A stretch of DNA of 64,000 nucleotides from Pseudomonas frederiksbergensis (lineage in GTDB: Bacteria > Pseudomonadota > Gammaproteobacteria > Pseudomonadales > Pseudomonadaceae). Made by a program: the position numbers and the translations under genes. This document shows positions 51,192 to 64,000 of this stretch, in pieces (the stretch's first letter is position 1; the number at the start of each line of letters is the position of its first letter). Where the stretch lies: NCBI RefSeq assembly GCF_003732275.1, contig NZ_MOBM01000006.1, positions 62,001 to 126,000 on the forward strand. The letters run 5' to 3'. The notes below the pieces were generated by a model. It ran no database searches, had not been told where the DNA came from, and was given only the letters and a program-made list of their open reading frames with translations.

Positions 51192-51216
51192 CAGACAGGC
51201 CATTCAGGCCTGTCTG
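51192..51216 (+). terminator. Hairpin after mnmE
   Basis: CAGACAGGCC-ATTCA-GGCCTGTCTG is a perfect 10-bp stem 17 bases after the mnmE stop, followed by a pyrimidine-rich stretch (ATCTCTCCTTTTCT). It probably ends the rpmH-mnmE transcript. Confidence 0.65.
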
Positions 51217-51311
51217 ATCTCTCCTTTTCTGAAATTTTTCCCCAGTGCCGAGCAGATTCTTCGCTTGAGCGGATTTCCCTTGCCCGGGATTTGCACATTC
51301 GGCGGCTTTTC

Positions 51312-51590
51312 TGTGGATTAAGCCCTGTGAATAAGTGCCGCTAAGGGCAGTTGATAACAAGGCCTGAAAACTGAAGATAACCACCTCTGTGGATAACCAC
51401 CCCTTTCATCCACAGGCTTAAACCGGTTATCCAAGGGCCTCCTTGGCACATGACCACAGGGTTTTGAATCTCTGTACATATTGAAAATAAAGGGCTGTAT
51501 CAATCTATCCACAGAAAGGTGGCTCAGTAGAAATAAACATAAAAACAAAGATTTAATAAATTTCTCTCTTTTTAATTTCTATAACCCCGA
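51312..51590. other. Second DnaA-box cluster and AT-rich region (origin-like) between mnmE and mnmG
   Basis: In the gene-free 51176-51726, DnaA boxes occur as TGTGGATAA at 51388-51396 (perfect), TGTGAATAA at 51326-51334 (fits TTATNCACA), and one-mismatch forms TGTGGATTA (51312-51320), TCATCCACA (51406-51414) and CTATCCACA (51505-51513). They are followed by an AT-rich run (51532-51590) that shares ATTTCTATA (51575-51583) with oriC (47078-47086). A DnaA-box region at this place was noted in early work on the P. putida origin; activity here is unknown. Confidence 0.75.
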
Positions 51591-51726
51591 CTTCTCCACA
51601 GCTGGTTAAATTTTGTGCAAAGGGTTCTTTAGGAAGGGCGAAGTCCCTATACTTGCCGACCAGGTCCAAAAACCTGAGCTCAAACTATTTCCGGATTACC
51701 TGACTGAAGCAGGCACGAGGTGCGTG

Positions 51727-53619
51727 GTGGATTTCCCTTCCCGTTTTGAAGTGATCGTCATCGGCGGCGGTCATGCCGGTACCGAGGCAGCACTGGCGTC
51801 AGCACGTATGGGGGCAAAAACCCTATTGCTGACGCATAACGTGGAAACCCTCGGTGCCATGAGTTGCAACCCAGCCATTGGCGGGATCGGCAAAAGCCAT
51901 TTGGTTAAAGAAATCGATGCCCTGGGCGGCGCGATGGCCATGGCTACCGATAAAGGTGGTATTCAGTTTCGCGTATTGAACAGCCGCAAAGGCCCCGCCG
52001 TGCGTGCAACCCGCGCTCAGGCAGATAGGGTTCTGTACAAGGCTGCTGTCCGCGAAGCTTTGGAAAACCAGCCTAACCTGTGGATATTTCAACAGGCTGC
52101 TGACGACCTGATCGTCGAGCAGGAACAAGTGCGCGGTGTTGTCACCCAAATGGGCCTGCGTTTCTTCGCAGATTCCGTGGTGTTGACCACTGGCACCTTC
52201 CTCGGTGGACTTATCCACATCGGGATGCAGAATTATTCCGGTGGTCGCGCCGGTGATCCGCCGTCGATTGCGCTGGCTCATCGTCTGCGTGAACTGCCAT
52301 TGCGTGTCGGTCGCCTGAAAACCGGTACACCGCCGCGTATCGACGGTCGCACTGTGGATTTCTCGGTGATGACCGAGCAAGCAGGGGATACGCCGATTCC
52401 GGTGATGTCGTTCATGGGCTCCAAAGAGCAGCATCCGAAGCAGGTGAGCTGCTGGATTACCCACACCAACGCCCGTACCCACGAAATCATTGCTTCGAAC
52501 CTTGATCGTTCGCCGATGTATTCCGGTGTGATCGAAGGCATCGGCCCGCGTTATTGCCCATCGATCGAAGACAAGATCCACCGCTTTGCCGACAAGGAAA
52601 GCCACCAGGTCTTTATCGAGCCGGAAGGTTTGACCACCCACGAGCTGTACCCGAACGGGATATCCACCTCGCTGCCGTTCGACGTGCAATTGCAGATCGT
52701 GCAATCGATCCGCGGCATGGAAAACGCGCACATCGTTCGTCCAGGCTACGCCATCGAGTACGACTACTTCGACCCGCGGGATCTGAAATACAGCCTGGAA
52801 ACCAAAGTGATCGGCGGTCTGTTCTTCGCCGGGCAAATCAACGGCACCACCGGTTACGAAGAAGCCGGCGCCCAGGGTTTGCTGGCCGGAGCCAACGCCG
52901 CCCTGCGTGCTCAGGGCAAAGATGCTTGGTGCCCGCGTCGCGACGAGGCGTACATCGGCGTTTTGGTCGACGATCTGATTACCCTGGGAACCCAGGAACC
53001 GTATCGGATGTTCACGTCCCGCGCCGAATATCGTTTGATCCTGCGCGAAGACAACGCCGACCTGCGCTTGACCGAAAAAGGTCGCGAATTGGGTCTGGTG
53101 GATGACGTGCGTTGGGTGGCGTTCTGCAAGAAACGCGAAAGTATCGATTTGGAAGAGCAACGCTTGAAAAGTACCTGGGTTCGCCCGGGCACCGAGCAGG
53201 GCGATGCGATTTCCGAGAAATTCGGTACGCCGCTGACCCACGAATACAATTTGCTCAACCTGCTGAGCCGTCCGGAAATCGACTACGCTGGTCTGATTGC
53301 CGTGACCGGTGGGGGCGCAGAAGATCCACAGGTCGCCGAACAGGTTGAAATCAAGACCAAATACGCCGGTTACATCGATCGTCAACAGGATGAAATCGCG
53401 CGTCTGCGGGCCAGCGAAGACACCAAACTGCCTGTGGATATCGATTACACGAACATCTCCGGTCTCTCGAAAGAGATCCAGAGCAAGCTCGGCGCGACCC
53501 GTCCAGAGACATTGGGGCAGGCGTCGCGTATTCCGGGCGTGACCCCGGCAGCGATTTCGCTGTTGATGATTCATTTGAAAAAACGCGGCGCGGGCCGTCA
53601 GTTGGAGCAAAGCGCTTGA
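51727..53619 (+). CDS. mnmG: tRNA uridine-5-carboxymethylaminomethyl synthesis enzyme MnmG
   Basis: The GTG at 51727 ([18 protein letters not shown]), after GAGG, gives 630 residues; the preceding codon is also GTG, so the start is uncertain by one residue, and the 38 residues before that are not family-like. FAD-binding [14 protein letters not shown] (about 13-26), [20 protein letters not shown], and the C-terminal MnmE-binding helices. It partners MnmE. The stop overlaps the rsmG TTG start. Confidence 0.97.
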   Translation: MDFPSRFEVIVIGGGHAGTEAALASARMGAKTLLLTHNVETLGAMSCNPAIGGIGKSHLVKEIDALGGAMAMATDKGGIQFRVLNSRKGPAVRATRAQADRVLYKAAVREALENQPNLWIFQQAADDLIVEQEQVRGVVTQMGLRFFADSVVLTTGTFLGGLIHIGMQNYSGGRAGDPPSIALAHRLRELPLRVGRLKTGTPPRIDGRTVDFSVMTEQAGDTPIPVMSFMGSKEQHPKQVSCWITHTNARTHEIIASNLDRSPMYSGVIEGIGPRYCPSIEDKIHRFADKESHQVFIEPEGLTTHELYPNGISTSLPFDVQLQIVQSIRGMENAHIVRPGYAIEYDYFDPRDLKYSLETKVIGGLFFAGQINGTTGYEEAGAQGLLAGANAALRAQGKDAWCPRRDEAYIGVLVDDLITLGTQEPYRMFTSRAEYRLILREDNADLRLTEKGRELGLVDDVRWVAFCKKRESIDLEEQRLKSTWVRPGTEQGDAISEKFGTPLTHEYNLLNLLSRPEIDYAGLIAVTGGGAEDPQVAEQVEIKTKYAGYIDRQQDEIARLRASEDTKLPVDIDYTNISGLSKEIQSKLGATRPETLGQASRIPGVTPAAISLLMIHLKKRGAGRQLEQSA

Positions 53620-54260
53620 GTTCGTTGGTCACCTCGCAACACGCCGAAGAGTTATCCACAGGTGCTCGCCAGCTCGGTGTCAACCTGACCGAAGCCCAGC
53701 ATGCACAGCTGCTGGGTTATCTGGCCCTGTTGATAAAATGGAACAAGGCCTACAACCTCACGGCAGTGCGTGATCCGGACGAAATGGTTTCACGGCATTT
53801 GCTCGATAGCCTGAGCGTTATGTCCTTCATCGAAAACGGCCGCTGGCTGGATGTGGGCAGTGGCGGCGGCATGCCAGGGATTCCCTTGGCAATCCTGTTT
53901 CCCGAGTCGCAAGTGACCTGCCTGGACAGCAACGGCAAGAAAACCCGCTTCCTGACCCAGGTCAAACTCGAACTCAAACTGGATAACCTGCAAGTTATCC
54001 ACAGTCGCGTCGAAGCCTTCCAGCCGGAACTGCCATTCAACGGGATCATTTCCCGGGCGTTCAGCAGCATGGAGAACTTCAGCAACTGGACTCGCCATTT
54101 GGGCGACGCCGATACACGTTGGCTGGCAATGAAGGGCGTTCATCCCGCCGATGAGCTGGTAGCATTGCCGACAGACTTCCACCTCGATAGCGAACACGCC
54201 CTGGCCGTACCCGGTTGCCAAGGCCAACGCCATCTGCTGATACTGCGCCGCACGGCATGA
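53616..54260 (+). CDS. rsmG: 16S rRNA (guanine-527-N7)-methyltransferase
   Basis: A TTG start (TTGA overlap with the mnmG stop) gives 214 residues beginning [13 protein letters not shown]. The SAM-binding loop [17 protein letters not shown] (about 76-92) and [11 protein letters not shown] segment are typical. It methylates G527 of 16S rRNA; loss of it gives low-level streptomycin resistance in many bacteria. It has two perfect DnaA 9-mers (53652, 53995) in its coding sequence. Confidence 0.97.
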   Translation: MSSLVTSQHAEELSTGARQLGVNLTEAQHAQLLGYLALLIKWNKAYNLTAVRDPDEMVSRHLLDSLSVMSFIENGRWLDVGSGGGMPGIPLAILFPESQVTCLDSNGKKTRFLTQVKLELKLDNLQVIHSRVEAFQPELPFNGIISRAFSSMENFSNWTRHLGDADTRWLAMKGVHPADELVALPTDFHLDSEHALAVPGCQGQRHLLILRRTA

Positions 54261-54278
54261 TTGGGAACACAAGCAAGA

Positions 54279-55076
54279 ATGGCTAAGGTATTCGCGATAG
54301 CGAACCAAAAAGGTGGTGTGGGCAAGACCACCACCTGCATCAACCTCGCAGCTTCCCTGGTCGCTACCAAGCGTCGGGTGCTGTTGATCGATCTCGATCC
54401 ACAGGGCAACGCCACCATGGGTAGCGGTGTGGATAAACACGGCCTGGAAAACTCGGTCTACGACCTGCTGATCGGTGAATGCGATCTGGCCCAGGCCATG
54501 CACTATTCCGAGCACGGCGGTTATCAATTGCTGCCGGCCAACCGCGACCTGACCGCGGCCGAAGTGGTTCTGCTGGAAATGCAGATGAAGGAAAGTCGTC
54601 TGCGCAGTGCGTTGGCGCCGATCCGTGAAAACTACGATTACATTTTGATCGACTGCCCGCCATCGCTGTCGATGTTGACGCTCAACGCGCTGGTTGCCGC
54701 CGACGGGGTGATTATCCCCATGCAGTGCGAGTACTTCGCGCTCGAAGGGTTGAGCGACCTTGTGGATAACATCAAGCGCATTGCCGAACTGCTGAACCCG
54801 AACCTGAAAGTCGAAGGCCTGTTGCGGACCATGTACGACCCGCGCCTGAGCCTGATGAACGACGTATCGGCGCAGCTCAAGGAACACTTCGGCGATCAGC
54901 TCTACGACACCGTGATTCCACGCAACATCCGCCTGGCCGAAGCGCCAAGCTATGGCATGCCGGCGCTGGCGTACGACAAATCATCGCGGGGCGCGATTGC
55001 TTATCTGGCATTGGCGGGCGAGATGGTTCGCCGTCAGCGCAAAAACTCACGCATCGCCGCTGCTCAGGCAACTTAA
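54279..55076 (+). CDS. parA: Chromosome partitioning ATPase ParA (Soj)
   Basis: The start at 54279 (MAKVFAIANQKGGVGKTT) gives 265 residues. Deviant Walker A KGGVGKTT (about 11-18), Walker A' LIDLDPQGNAT and Walker B DCPPSLSMLTLNAL. No N-terminal DNA-binding domain, so it is the chromosomal (type Ib-like) form. It drives origin segregation with ParB and parS. parB follows after nine bases. Confidence 0.98.
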   Translation: MAKVFAIANQKGGVGKTTTCINLAASLVATKRRVLLIDLDPQGNATMGSGVDKHGLENSVYDLLIGECDLAQAMHYSEHGGYQLLPANRDLTAAEVVLLEMQMKESRLRSALAPIRENYDYILIDCPPSLSMLTLNALVAADGVIIPMQCEYFALEGLSDLVDNIKRIAELLNPNLKVEGLLRTMYDPRLSLMNDVSAQLKEHFGDQLYDTVIPRNIRLAEAPSYGMPALAYDKSSRGAIAYLALAGEMVRRQRKNSRIAAAQAT

Positions 55077-55085
55077 GGAATCCCC

Positions 55086-55958
55086 ATGGCCGTCAAGAAA
55101 CGAGGTCTCGGACGTGGACTGGATGCACTGCTGAGTGGTCCGACTGTCAGCTCGCTGGAAGAGCAAGCGGTGCAAGCCGATCAGCGTGAGCTGCAGCACC
55201 TGCCCCTGGACCTGATCCAGCGTGGCAAGTACCAGCCGCGTCGGGACATGGATCCTCAAGCGCTGGAGGAGCTGGCGCAGTCGATCAAGGCCCAGGGCGT
55301 GATGCAGCCGATCGTGGTTCGCCCGATCGGCAGCGGGCGCTTCGAAATCATCGCCGGCGAACGCCGCTGGCGCGCCAGCCAACAGGCTGGCCAGGAAACC
55401 ATCCCGGCGATGGTTCGCGATGTGCCGGATGAAACCGCCATCGCCATGGCGCTGATCGAGAACATCCAGCGTGAAGACCTCAATCCGATTGAAGAAGCGG
55501 TGGCCCTGCAGCGTTTGCAGCAGGAATTCCAGCTGACTCAGCAACAAGTGGCCGAGGCTGTGGGTAAGTCCCGCGTCACCGTCGCCAACCTGTTGCGTCT
55601 GATTGCGCTGCCGGAAGTCATCAAAACCATGCTGTCTCACGGCGACCTGGAAATGGGTCATGCCCGTGCCTTGCTTGGTTTGCCGGAAAATCAACAAGTT
55701 GAAGGGGCGCGACACGTTGTCGCACGGGGGCTGACTGTGCGCCAGACTGAAGCACTGGTTCGCCAGTGGTTGAGTGGCAAACCGGAGCCTGTGGAACCTG
55801 CAAAACCGGACCCGGATATCGCCCGACTCGAGCAGCGTCTGGCCGAGCGCCTAGGCTCTGCGGTGCAGATCCGCCACGGAAAGAAGGGTAAGGGGCAGCT
55901 GGTGATCGGCTACAACTCTCTTGATGAGCTTCAAGGTGTGCTTGCACACATCCGCTGA
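55086..55958 (+). CDS. parB: Chromosome partitioning protein ParB
   Basis: A 290-residue protein: N-terminal ParA-interacting KKRGLGRGLDALL, the CTP-binding ParB/Srx domain (GRFEIIAGERRWRASQQAG, about 82-100, and ENIQREDLNPIEEA), a helix-turn-helix (QQQVAEAVGKSRVTVANLLRL region) and a C-terminal dimerisation domain. It is the clamp that loads at parS, two copies of which lie in recF about 12 kb away. Confidence 0.98.
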   Translation: MAVKKRGLGRGLDALLSGPTVSSLEEQAVQADQRELQHLPLDLIQRGKYQPRRDMDPQALEELAQSIKAQGVMQPIVVRPIGSGRFEIIAGERRWRASQQAGQETIPAMVRDVPDETAIAMALIENIQREDLNPIEEAVALQRLQQEFQLTQQQVAEAVGKSRVTVANLLRLIALPEVIKTMLSHGDLEMGHARALLGLPENQQVEGARHVVARGLTVRQTEALVRQWLSGKPEPVEPAKPDPDIARLEQRLAERLGSAVQIRHGKKGKGQLVIGYNSLDELQGVLAHIR

Positions 55959-56003
55959 AACAATTCCTCATGTAGCGTGAAGTCGGAAATCACTACCTGA
56001 CAG

Positions 56004-56032
56004 TTGAATAGGGGCAGAACCGCCCCTATACT
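56004..56032 (+). promoter_or_regulatory. Candidate atp operon promoter with an inverted repeat in the spacer
   Basis: TTGAAT (56004-56009), 17 bases and TATACT (56027-56032) lie 75 bases ahead of atpI. The spacer and its edge contain AGGGGC-N6-GCCCCT (56010-56027), so a protein bound there would lie between the two promoter elements. Confidence 0.5.
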
Positions 56033-56106
56033 CTGCGCGCATTTTGTCGGCACAAATTATGCCAAGTTATTGAATTCTGGCAGCCGACCATTGGGGAGCA
56101 AAAGAG

Positions 56107-57400
<1,294 letters not shown>

Positions 57401-57424
57401 GACCAGTCTCGACTAGTCTGATGT

Positions 57425-57446
57425 CCCTCTCGGTCAAACGAGAGGG
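57425..57446 (+). other. RNA hairpin in the atpB-atpE gap
   Basis: CCCTCTCG-GTCAAA-CGAGAGGG is a perfect 8-bp stem in the 133-base gap before atpE, with no U run after it. The gap ends in a strong GGGAGG ribosome site. In E. coli the atpB-E gap boosts atpE translation; this could stabilise or separate mRNA segments for high c-subunit output. Confidence 0.6.
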
Positions 57447-57518
57447 TGCCCGAACAGGGCTATGAAACGATTTGTTTTACCGCTTTAAAATCTAAAAAAC
57501 CTAAACCATACGACGTAA

Positions 57519-57791
<273 letters not shown>

Positions 57792-57848
57792 TCACTCGAA
57801 CCTTCGAGTTGATTGGTGTGATGTGCAACGAACGAGCGAGGTGTTGGC

Positions 57849-58319
57849 GTGAACATTAATGCAACCCTGATTGGCCAGTCCGTTGCGTTCTTCATTTTTG
57901 TACTGTTTTGCATGAAGTTCGTGTGGCCTCCGGTCATCGCGGCTTTGCACGAACGTCAGAAGAAGATCGCGGATGGACTGGACGCTGCCAGCCGAGCAGC
58001 TCGCGACCTGGAGTTGGCCCATGAGAAAGTGGGTCAGCAACTGCGCGAAGCGAAAGCTCAGGCAGCTGAAATCATTGAGCAAGCCAAGAAACGCGGTAAT
58101 CAGATCGTCGAAGAGGCCGTTGAAAAGGCCCGTGTCGACGCTGACCGTGTGAAGGTTCAGGCTCAGGCCGAGATCGAGCAGGAACTGAACAGTGTCAAAG
58201 ACGCGCTGCGTGCCCAACTGGGTGCACTGGCTGTCGGCGGCGCCGAGAAGATCCTGGGTGCCACAATCGATCAAAACGCGCACGCGGAGCTGGTAAACAA
58301 ACTGGCTGCTGAAATTTAA
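57849..58319 (+). CDS. atpF: ATP synthase F0 subunit b
   Basis: A 156-residue protein starting at GTG ([20 protein letters not shown]), with one N-terminal membrane helix (about 8-27) and a long charged helix that forms the peripheral stalk. Length is the standard for proteobacterial b. It ends 12 bases before atpH. Confidence 0.98.
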   Translation: MNINATLIGQSVAFFIFVLFCMKFVWPPVIAALHERQKKIADGLDAASRAARDLELAHEKVGQQLREAKAQAAEIIEQAKKRGNQIVEEAVEKARVDADRVKVQAQAEIEQELNSVKDALRAQLGALAVGGAEKILGATIDQNAHAELVNKLAAEI

Positions 58320-58331
58320 GCGAGGGCGATC

Positions 58332-58868
58332 ATGGCAGAATTGACCACGTTGGCCCGACCTTACGCTAAGGCAGCCTTCGAGCACGCCCAGGCCCACCAG
58401 CAACTGGCCTCTTGGTCAGCCATGCTCGGCCTGGCTGCAGCAGTGTCGCAAGACGACACCATGCAGCGCGTGCTCAAGGCCCCGCGACTGACGAGCGCAA
58501 ACAAGGCCGCCACGTTTATTGACGTGTGCGGCGACAAGTTTGATGCCAAGGCACAGAACTTCATTAACGTCGTTGCCGAAAACGACCGTCTCCCGCTTTT
58601 GCCGGAGATATCCGCTCTGTTCGACCTGTACAAGGCTGAACAAGAGAAGTCGGTAGACGTTGAAGTGACCAGTGCTTTTGCATTGAACCAAGAACAGCAA
58701 GACAAACTCGCCAAGGTTCTCAGTGCACGACTCAACCGGGAAGTGCGCCTGCAAGTCGAGGAAGACAAATCCCTGATTGGGGGCATTGTCATCCGCGCCG
58801 GCGACCTGGTTATCGATGGCTCGGTTCGCGGCAAACTCGCGAACCTTGCCGAAGCATTGAAATCTTGA
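58332..58868 (+). CDS. atpH: ATP synthase F1 subunit delta
   Basis: A 178-residue protein: N-terminal helical bundle that binds the alpha subunits ([13 protein letters not shown] at about 6-18) and a C-terminal part with [32 protein letters not shown] conserved end. It joins the b stalk to F1. Confidence 0.98.
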   Translation: MAELTTLARPYAKAAFEHAQAHQQLASWSAMLGLAAAVSQDDTMQRVLKAPRLTSANKAATFIDVCGDKFDAKAQNFINVVAENDRLPLLPEISALFDLYKAEQEKSVDVEVTSAFALNQEQQDKLAKVLSARLNREVRLQVEEDKSLIGGIVIRAGDLVIDGSVRGKLANLAEALKS

Positions 58869-58889
58869 GTTTGAAGGGGCAGCAGAGCA

Positions 58890-60434
58890 ATGCAGCAACT
58901 CAATCCTTCCGAAATAAGTGAAATTATCAAGGGCCGCATCGACAAGCTCGATGTGACCTCCCAAGCCCGTAACGAAGGCACTGTCGTCAGCGTATCTGAC
59001 GGTATCGTGCGGATTCACGGTCTGGCCGACGTCATGTACGGCGAGATGATCGAGTTTCCGGGCGGCGTCTTCGGTATGGCTCTCAACCTTGAGCAAGACT
59101 CTGTAGGTGCCGTTGTATTGGGCGCTTACCAGTCTTTGGCTGAAGGCATGAGCGCCAAGTGCACTGGCCGCATCCTCGAAGTTCCGGTTGGTAAGGAACT
59201 GCTGGGTCGCGTAGTCGACGCACTGGGTAACCCGGTTGACGGCAAAGGTCCACTGGGCAACACCGAGACCGACGCGGTCGAGAAAGTTGCTCCAGGCGTG
59301 ATCTGGCGTAAGTCGGTAGACCAGCCTGTACAGACTGGCTACAAGGCTGTCGATGCCATGATCCCTGTCGGCCGTGGCCAGCGTGAGCTGATCATCGGTG
59401 ACCGTCAGATCGGTAAAACCGCTCTGGCGATCGACGCGATCATCAACCAGAAAAACAGCGGCATTTTCTGCGTCTACGTAGCGATCGGTCAGAAGCAATC
59501 GACCATCGCCAACGTGGTTCGCAAGCTGGAAGAAAACGGCGCTTTGGCCAACACGATCATCGTGGCTGCCAGTGCTTCGGAATCTCCTGCGCTGCAATTC
59601 CTGGCACCGTACTCCGGTTGCACCATGGGTGAATTCTTCCGCGACCGCGGTGAAGACGCGCTGATCGTTTATGACGATCTGTCCAAGCAAGCAGTGGCTT
59701 ACCGCCAGATTTCCCTGCTGCTGCGCCGTCCACCAGGCCGTGAAGCTTACCCAGGCGACGTGTTCTATCTCCACTCCCGTCTGCTGGAGCGCGCATCCCG
59801 CGTTTCGGAAGAATACGTAGAGAAGTTCACCAACGGCGCAGTGACCGGCAAAACCGGTTCCCTGACCGCACTGCCGATCATCGAAACCCAGGCTGGCGAC
59901 GTTTCCGCGTTCGTTCCGACCAACGTGATTTCCATCACCGACGGTCAGATCTTCCTGGAATCGGCCATGTTCAACTCCGGGATCCGTCCTGCTGTGAACG
60001 CCGGTGTTTCGGTATCCCGTGTGGGTGGTGCCGCTCAGACCAAGATCATCAAGAAGCTCTCCGGTGGTATCCGTACCGCTCTGGCTCAGTACCGTGAACT
60101 GGCGGCATTCGCCCAGTTCGCTTCTGACCTGGACGAAGCGACCCGTAAGCAACTTGAGCATGGTCAGCGCGTTACCGAGCTGATGAAGCAGAAGCAATAC
60201 GCACCAATGTCGATCGCTGACATGGCGCTGTCGCTGTATGCCGCTGAGCGTGGGTTCCTGACTGACGTCGAAATCGCCAAGATCGGCAGCTTTGAACAAG
60301 CGCTGATTGCTTTCTTCAACCGCGATCACGCCGATTTGATGGCGAAGATCAACGTGAAGGGTGACTTCAATGACGAAATCGACGCTGGCATGAAAGCCGG
60401 TATCGAGAAGTTCAAGGCCACCCAAACCTGGTAA
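58890..60434 (+). CDS. atpA: ATP synthase F1 subunit alpha
   Basis: A 514-residue regulatory nucleotide-binding subunit with P-loop [15 protein letters not shown] (about 169-183) and the arginine finger in the [18 protein letters not shown] block. It lies between atpH and atpG with 21 and 50 bases of spacing. Expression is high and codon use is strongly biased, which creates a long antisense frame that is not a gene. Confidence 0.99.
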   Translation: MQQLNPSEISEIIKGRIDKLDVTSQARNEGTVVSVSDGIVRIHGLADVMYGEMIEFPGGVFGMALNLEQDSVGAVVLGAYQSLAEGMSAKCTGRILEVPVGKELLGRVVDALGNPVDGKGPLGNTETDAVEKVAPGVIWRKSVDQPVQTGYKAVDAMIPVGRGQRELIIGDRQIGKTALAIDAIINQKNSGIFCVYVAIGQKQSTIANVVRKLEENGALANTIIVAASASESPALQFLAPYSGCTMGEFFRDRGEDALIVYDDLSKQAVAYRQISLLLRRPPGREAYPGDVFYLHSRLLERASRVSEEYVEKFTNGAVTGKTGSLTALPIIETQAGDVSAFVPTNVISITDGQIFLESAMFNSGIRPAVNAGVSVSRVGGAAQTKIIKKLSGGIRTALAQYRELAAFAQFASDLDEATRKQLEHGQRVTELMKQKQYAPMSIADMALSLYAAERGFLTDVEIAKIGSFEQALIAFFNRDHADLMAKINVKGDFNDEIDAGMKAGIEKFKATQTW

Positions 60435-60439
60435 GCCGC

Positions 60440-60463
60440 AGCGGGAGCCGCAAGGCTCCCGCT
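60440..60463 (+). other. RNA hairpin with GCAA loop in the atpA-atpG gap
   Basis: AGCGGGAGCC-GCAA-GGCTCCCGCT is a perfect 10-bp stem capped by a GNRA tetraloop, five bases after the atpA stop. There is no U run and the operon continues, so it is better read as an mRNA stabiliser or processing site than a terminator. Confidence 0.75.
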
Positions 60464-60484
60464 TGCTAACCTGATAGGTGTTAC

Positions 60485-61345
60485 ATGGCAGGCGCAAAAG
60501 AGATTCGCAGTAAGATTGCGAGCATCAAAAGCACGCAAAAGATTACCAGCGCCATGGAAAAAGTGGCGGTCAGCAAAATGCGCAAGGCACAAATGCGCAT
60601 GGCTGCTAGCCGTCCTTACGCGGAGCGCATCCGCCAGGTTATTGGCCATCTGGCCAACGCCAACCCGGAATATCGTCACCCATTCATGATCGACCGTGAA
60701 GTAAAGCGCGTCGGTTACGTTGTGGTGAGCAGTGACCGTGGTCTGTGTGGTGGCTTGAACACCAACCTGTTCAAGGCCCTGGTCAAGGACATGGCGGTAA
60801 ACCGCGAAAACGGCGTCGAGATTGATCTGTGTGTAGTGGGTAGCAAGGGTGCGGCTTTCTTCCGCAACTTCGGCGGTAACGTCGTTGCAGCTATCAGCCA
60901 CCTGGGTGAAGAGCCGTCGATCAATGACCTGATCGGCAGCGTCAAGGTGATGCTGGATGCCTACCTGGACGGCCGTATTGACCGCCTGTCCGTGGTGTCC
61001 AACAAGTTCATCAACACCATGACGCAACAGCCTACCGTGGAGCAGTTGATTCCACTGGTGGCAACCCCGGATCAAGAACTCAAGCACCACTGGGATTATC
61101 TGTACGAACCGGACGCCAAAGAGCTGCTTGACGGCTTGATGGTCCGTTACGTGGAGTCGCAGGTCTACCAGGCGGTGGTCGAGAACAACGCGGCTGAACA
61201 AGCTGCGCGGATGATCGCGATGAAGAACGCTACCGACAACGCCGGTGATTTGATCAGCGATTTGCAGCTGGTCTACAACAAGGCGCGTCAGGCTGCGATC
61301 ACCCAAGAGATCTCGGAAATCGTCGGCGGCGCTGCCGCGGTTTAA
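60485..61345 (+). CDS. atpG: ATP synthase F1 subunit gamma
   Basis: A 286-residue central-stalk protein with long N- and C-terminal helices ([20 protein letters not shown] and the end [22 protein letters not shown]) and a Rossmann-like middle ([15 protein letters not shown]). It rotates inside the alpha3beta3 head. atpD begins 27 bases later. Confidence 0.99.
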   Translation: MAGAKEIRSKIASIKSTQKITSAMEKVAVSKMRKAQMRMAASRPYAERIRQVIGHLANANPEYRHPFMIDREVKRVGYVVVSSDRGLCGGLNTNLFKALVKDMAVNRENGVEIDLCVVGSKGAAFFRNFGGNVVAAISHLGEEPSINDLIGSVKVMLDAYLDGRIDRLSVVSNKFINTMTQQPTVEQLIPLVATPDQELKHHWDYLYEPDAKELLDGLMVRYVESQVYQAVVENNAAEQAARMIAMKNATDNAGDLISDLQLVYNKARQAAITQEISEIVGGAAAV

Positions 61346-62752
<1,407 letters not shown>

Positions 62753-62797
62753 TCCCGGCGCCCGGCAACGGGCGCTAATTTAGGTTGAGGCAATCAG

Positions 62798-63223
62798 ATG
62801 GCTATGACAGTCCATTGCGATATCGTCAGCGCGGAAGGGGAAATCTTTTCCGGCCTGGTCGAGATGGTGGTTGCGCACGGTGCATTGGGTGATCTTGGTA
62901 TCGCCTTGGGTCACGCGCCGCTGATCACTAATCTCAAGCCGGGTCCTATCCGCTTGATCAAGCAGGGCGGGGAAGAGGAGGTGTATTACATCTCCGGTGG
63001 TTTCCTCGAGGTTCAGCCGAACATGGTCAAGGTTCTTGCCGACACCGTGCAACGTGCTGCCGACCTGGACGAAGCCTCCGCTCAGGAAGCCGTGAAGGCT
63101 GCCGAGAAGGCCTTGCATGAGCGAGGCGCGGAATTCGATTACGGTTCTGCTGCCGCACGTCTGGCCGAGGCTGCAGCTCAGCTGCGCACCGTCCAGCAGA
63201 TCCGCAAGAAGTTCGGCCACTAA
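62798..63223 (+). CDS. atpC: ATP synthase F1 subunit epsilon
   Basis: A 141-residue protein with an N-terminal beta sandwich ([15 protein letters not shown] to [13 protein letters not shown]) and a C-terminal helical hairpin that inhibits ATP hydrolysis. Last gene of the operon; a terminator follows 30 bases later. An in-frame ATG two codons in is an alternative start. Confidence 0.98.
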   Translation: MAMTVHCDIVSAEGEIFSGLVEMVVAHGALGDLGIALGHAPLITNLKPGPIRLIKQGGEEEVYYISGGFLEVQPNMVKVLADTVQRAADLDEASAQEAVKAAEKALHERGAEFDYGSAAARLAEAAAQLRTVQQIRKKFGH

Positions 63224-63252
63224 TTGGCCATCGACTTATTGTGTGATTGATT

Positions 63253-63282
63253 AAAAAGGGTAGCCTCGGCTACCCTTTTTTC
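63253..63282 (+). terminator. Rho-independent terminator of the atp operon
   Basis: AAAAAGGGTAGCC-TCG-GCTACCCTTTTTT: a perfect stem with a T run on the plus strand (and an A run giving one on the minus), 30 bases after atpC. Confidence 0.93.
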
Positions 63283-63340
63283 TTTTCCGACTTTCATCTC
63301 CCGGTCGCAGCCGCTGACCCCCCAGGATTAGTAGCCTGTC

Positions 63341-64000
63341 ATGTCTCTTGAAATCGTTATTCTCGCTGCCGGCCAAGGCACGCGCATGCGTTCGGCCTTG
63401 CCGAAAGTTCTGCACCCGGTTGCCGGCAACTCAATGCTTGGCCATGTTATCCACACGGCCCGGCAACTTGATCCACAACGCATCCATGTGGTGATCGGAC
63501 ATGGTGCCGAAGCGGTGCGCGAGCGTCTGGCGGCCGATGACCTGAATTTCGTCCTGCAGGACAAACAACTGGGTACTGGACATGCGGTGGCCCAGGCTGT
63601 GCCGTTCATCGAGTCCGATACCGTGCTGATTCTGTACGGCGACGTACCCTTGATCGAAGTCGAAACCCTGCAACGGTTGCTCAAGCTGGCTGCACCGCAG
63701 CAACTGGGCCTGTTGACCGTAGAGCTGGATGACCCGACTGGTTACGGCCGCATCGTCCGCGATGCCGCCGGCAAAGTTACCGCCATCGTCGAGCATAAAG
63801 ACACCAACGACATCGAGCGTGCGATCACTGAGGGCAATACCGGCATTCTGGCGCTACCGTTCGAACGTCTGGGCGATTGGGTGAGTCGTCTCTCCAATAA
63901 TAATTCCCAGGGCGAGTACTACCTGACCGACGTGATCGCCATGGCGGTCAGTGATGGTCTGGTGGTGGCCACCGAACACCCCCATGACACCATGGAAGTG
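63341..64000 (+). CDS. glmU: Bifunctional GlcNAc-1-phosphate uridylyltransferase / glucosamine-1-phosphate acetyltransferase, 3' end cut by window
   Basis: The first 220 codons are present. The N-terminal uridylyltransferase domain is clear: [20 protein letters not shown] (about 8-27), [19 protein letters not shown] and GYGRIVRD. The C-terminal left-handed beta-helix (acetyltransferase) lies beyond the window. It makes UDP-GlcNAc for peptidoglycan and LPS. It follows the atp operon as in most gamma-proteobacteria and carries a perfect DnaA 9-mer at 63447-63455. Confidence 0.97.
   Translation, partial: MSLEIVILAAGQGTRMRSALPKVLHPVAGNSMLGHVIHTARQLDPQRIHVVIGHGAEAVRERLAADDLNFVLQDKQLGTGHAVAQAVPFIESDTVLILYGDVPLIEVETLQRLLKLAAPQQLGLLTVELDDPTGYGRIVRDAAGKVTAIVEHKDTNDIERAITEGNTGILALPFERLGDWVSRLSNNNSQGEYYLTDVIAMAVSDGLVVATEHPHDTMEV

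Overview
The window is a stretch of a Pseudomonas chromosome, most likely of the P. fluorescens group, centred on the replication origin. Four things support this. The gene order is the conserved Pseudomonas origin order (gmhB-plsC, gyrB-recF-dnaN-dnaA, oriC, rpmH-rnpA-yidD-yidC-mnmE, mnmG-rsmG-parA-parB, the atp operon, glmU). The DNA is GC-rich with Pseudomonas-like proteins. Three families of short palindromic REP repeats typical of fluorescent pseudomonads are present. A choline-O-sulfate locus sits on the flank. Relative to the usual P. aeruginosa numbering the window is inverted, with dnaA on the minus strand.

Layout. 1-13.4 kb is accessory and housekeeping: the end of a nucleoside-recognition membrane protein, a four-gene MCE/Mla-like lipid ABC transporter, a DUF5924/DUF2914 membrane protein, an M16 peptidase homologue, a Na/Pi-cotransporter-like protein, TerC, a CitMHS transporter and three small enzymes. 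13.4-18.7 kb is the choline-O-sulfate cluster: a LysR regulator, divergent sulfatase betC, periplasmic choline-binding choX and a SulP-STAS transporter. 18.8-31.2 kb holds conserved metabolism and translation genes: hemF-aroE, qor, LysM-dprA-tsaC, def-fmt-rsmB-trkA, a small TPR protein and tag with a lipid A acyltransferase. 31.3-35.7 kb is glyQ-glyS-gmhB-plsC. 35.9-40.4 kb is a three-gene signalling module placed between plsC and gyrB: a secreted FecR-domain protein, a CHASE2-PAS histidine kinase and a divergent OmpR-type response regulator. 40.5-46.7 kb is gyrB-recF-dnaN-dnaA on the minus strand. 46.7-47.2 kb is oriC. 47.2-64 kb runs rightward through rpmH-rnpA-yidD-yidC-mnmE, a second DnaA-box cluster, mnmG-rsmG-parA-parB, the nine-gene atp operon and the first 220 codons of glmU.

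How it works together. The centre is a replication and segregation hub: dnaA, dnaN, recF and gyrB, two DnaA-box clusters that share an AT-rich motif, parAB, and two parS-type sites inside recF. Perfect copies of the DnaA 9-mer are scattered far beyond oriC; I counted 28 by eye between 13.6 and 63.5 kb. Nearly all genes diverge from oriC in the leading-strand sense close to the origin. REP repeats occur only in the left 30 kb, mainly between convergent genes, and are absent from the origin and atp regions.

No tRNA, rRNA, CRISPR array, insertion sequence or prophage was recognised, and no clear pseudogene. The least-explained items are the FecR/CHASE2/response-regulator module with its repeat-bearing divergent promoter region, the second origin-like region at 51.3-51.6 kb, and the DUF5924 protein. 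Start sites were refined from ribosome-binding sites and family start positions; these, all promoter and operator calls and all counts were made by eye.
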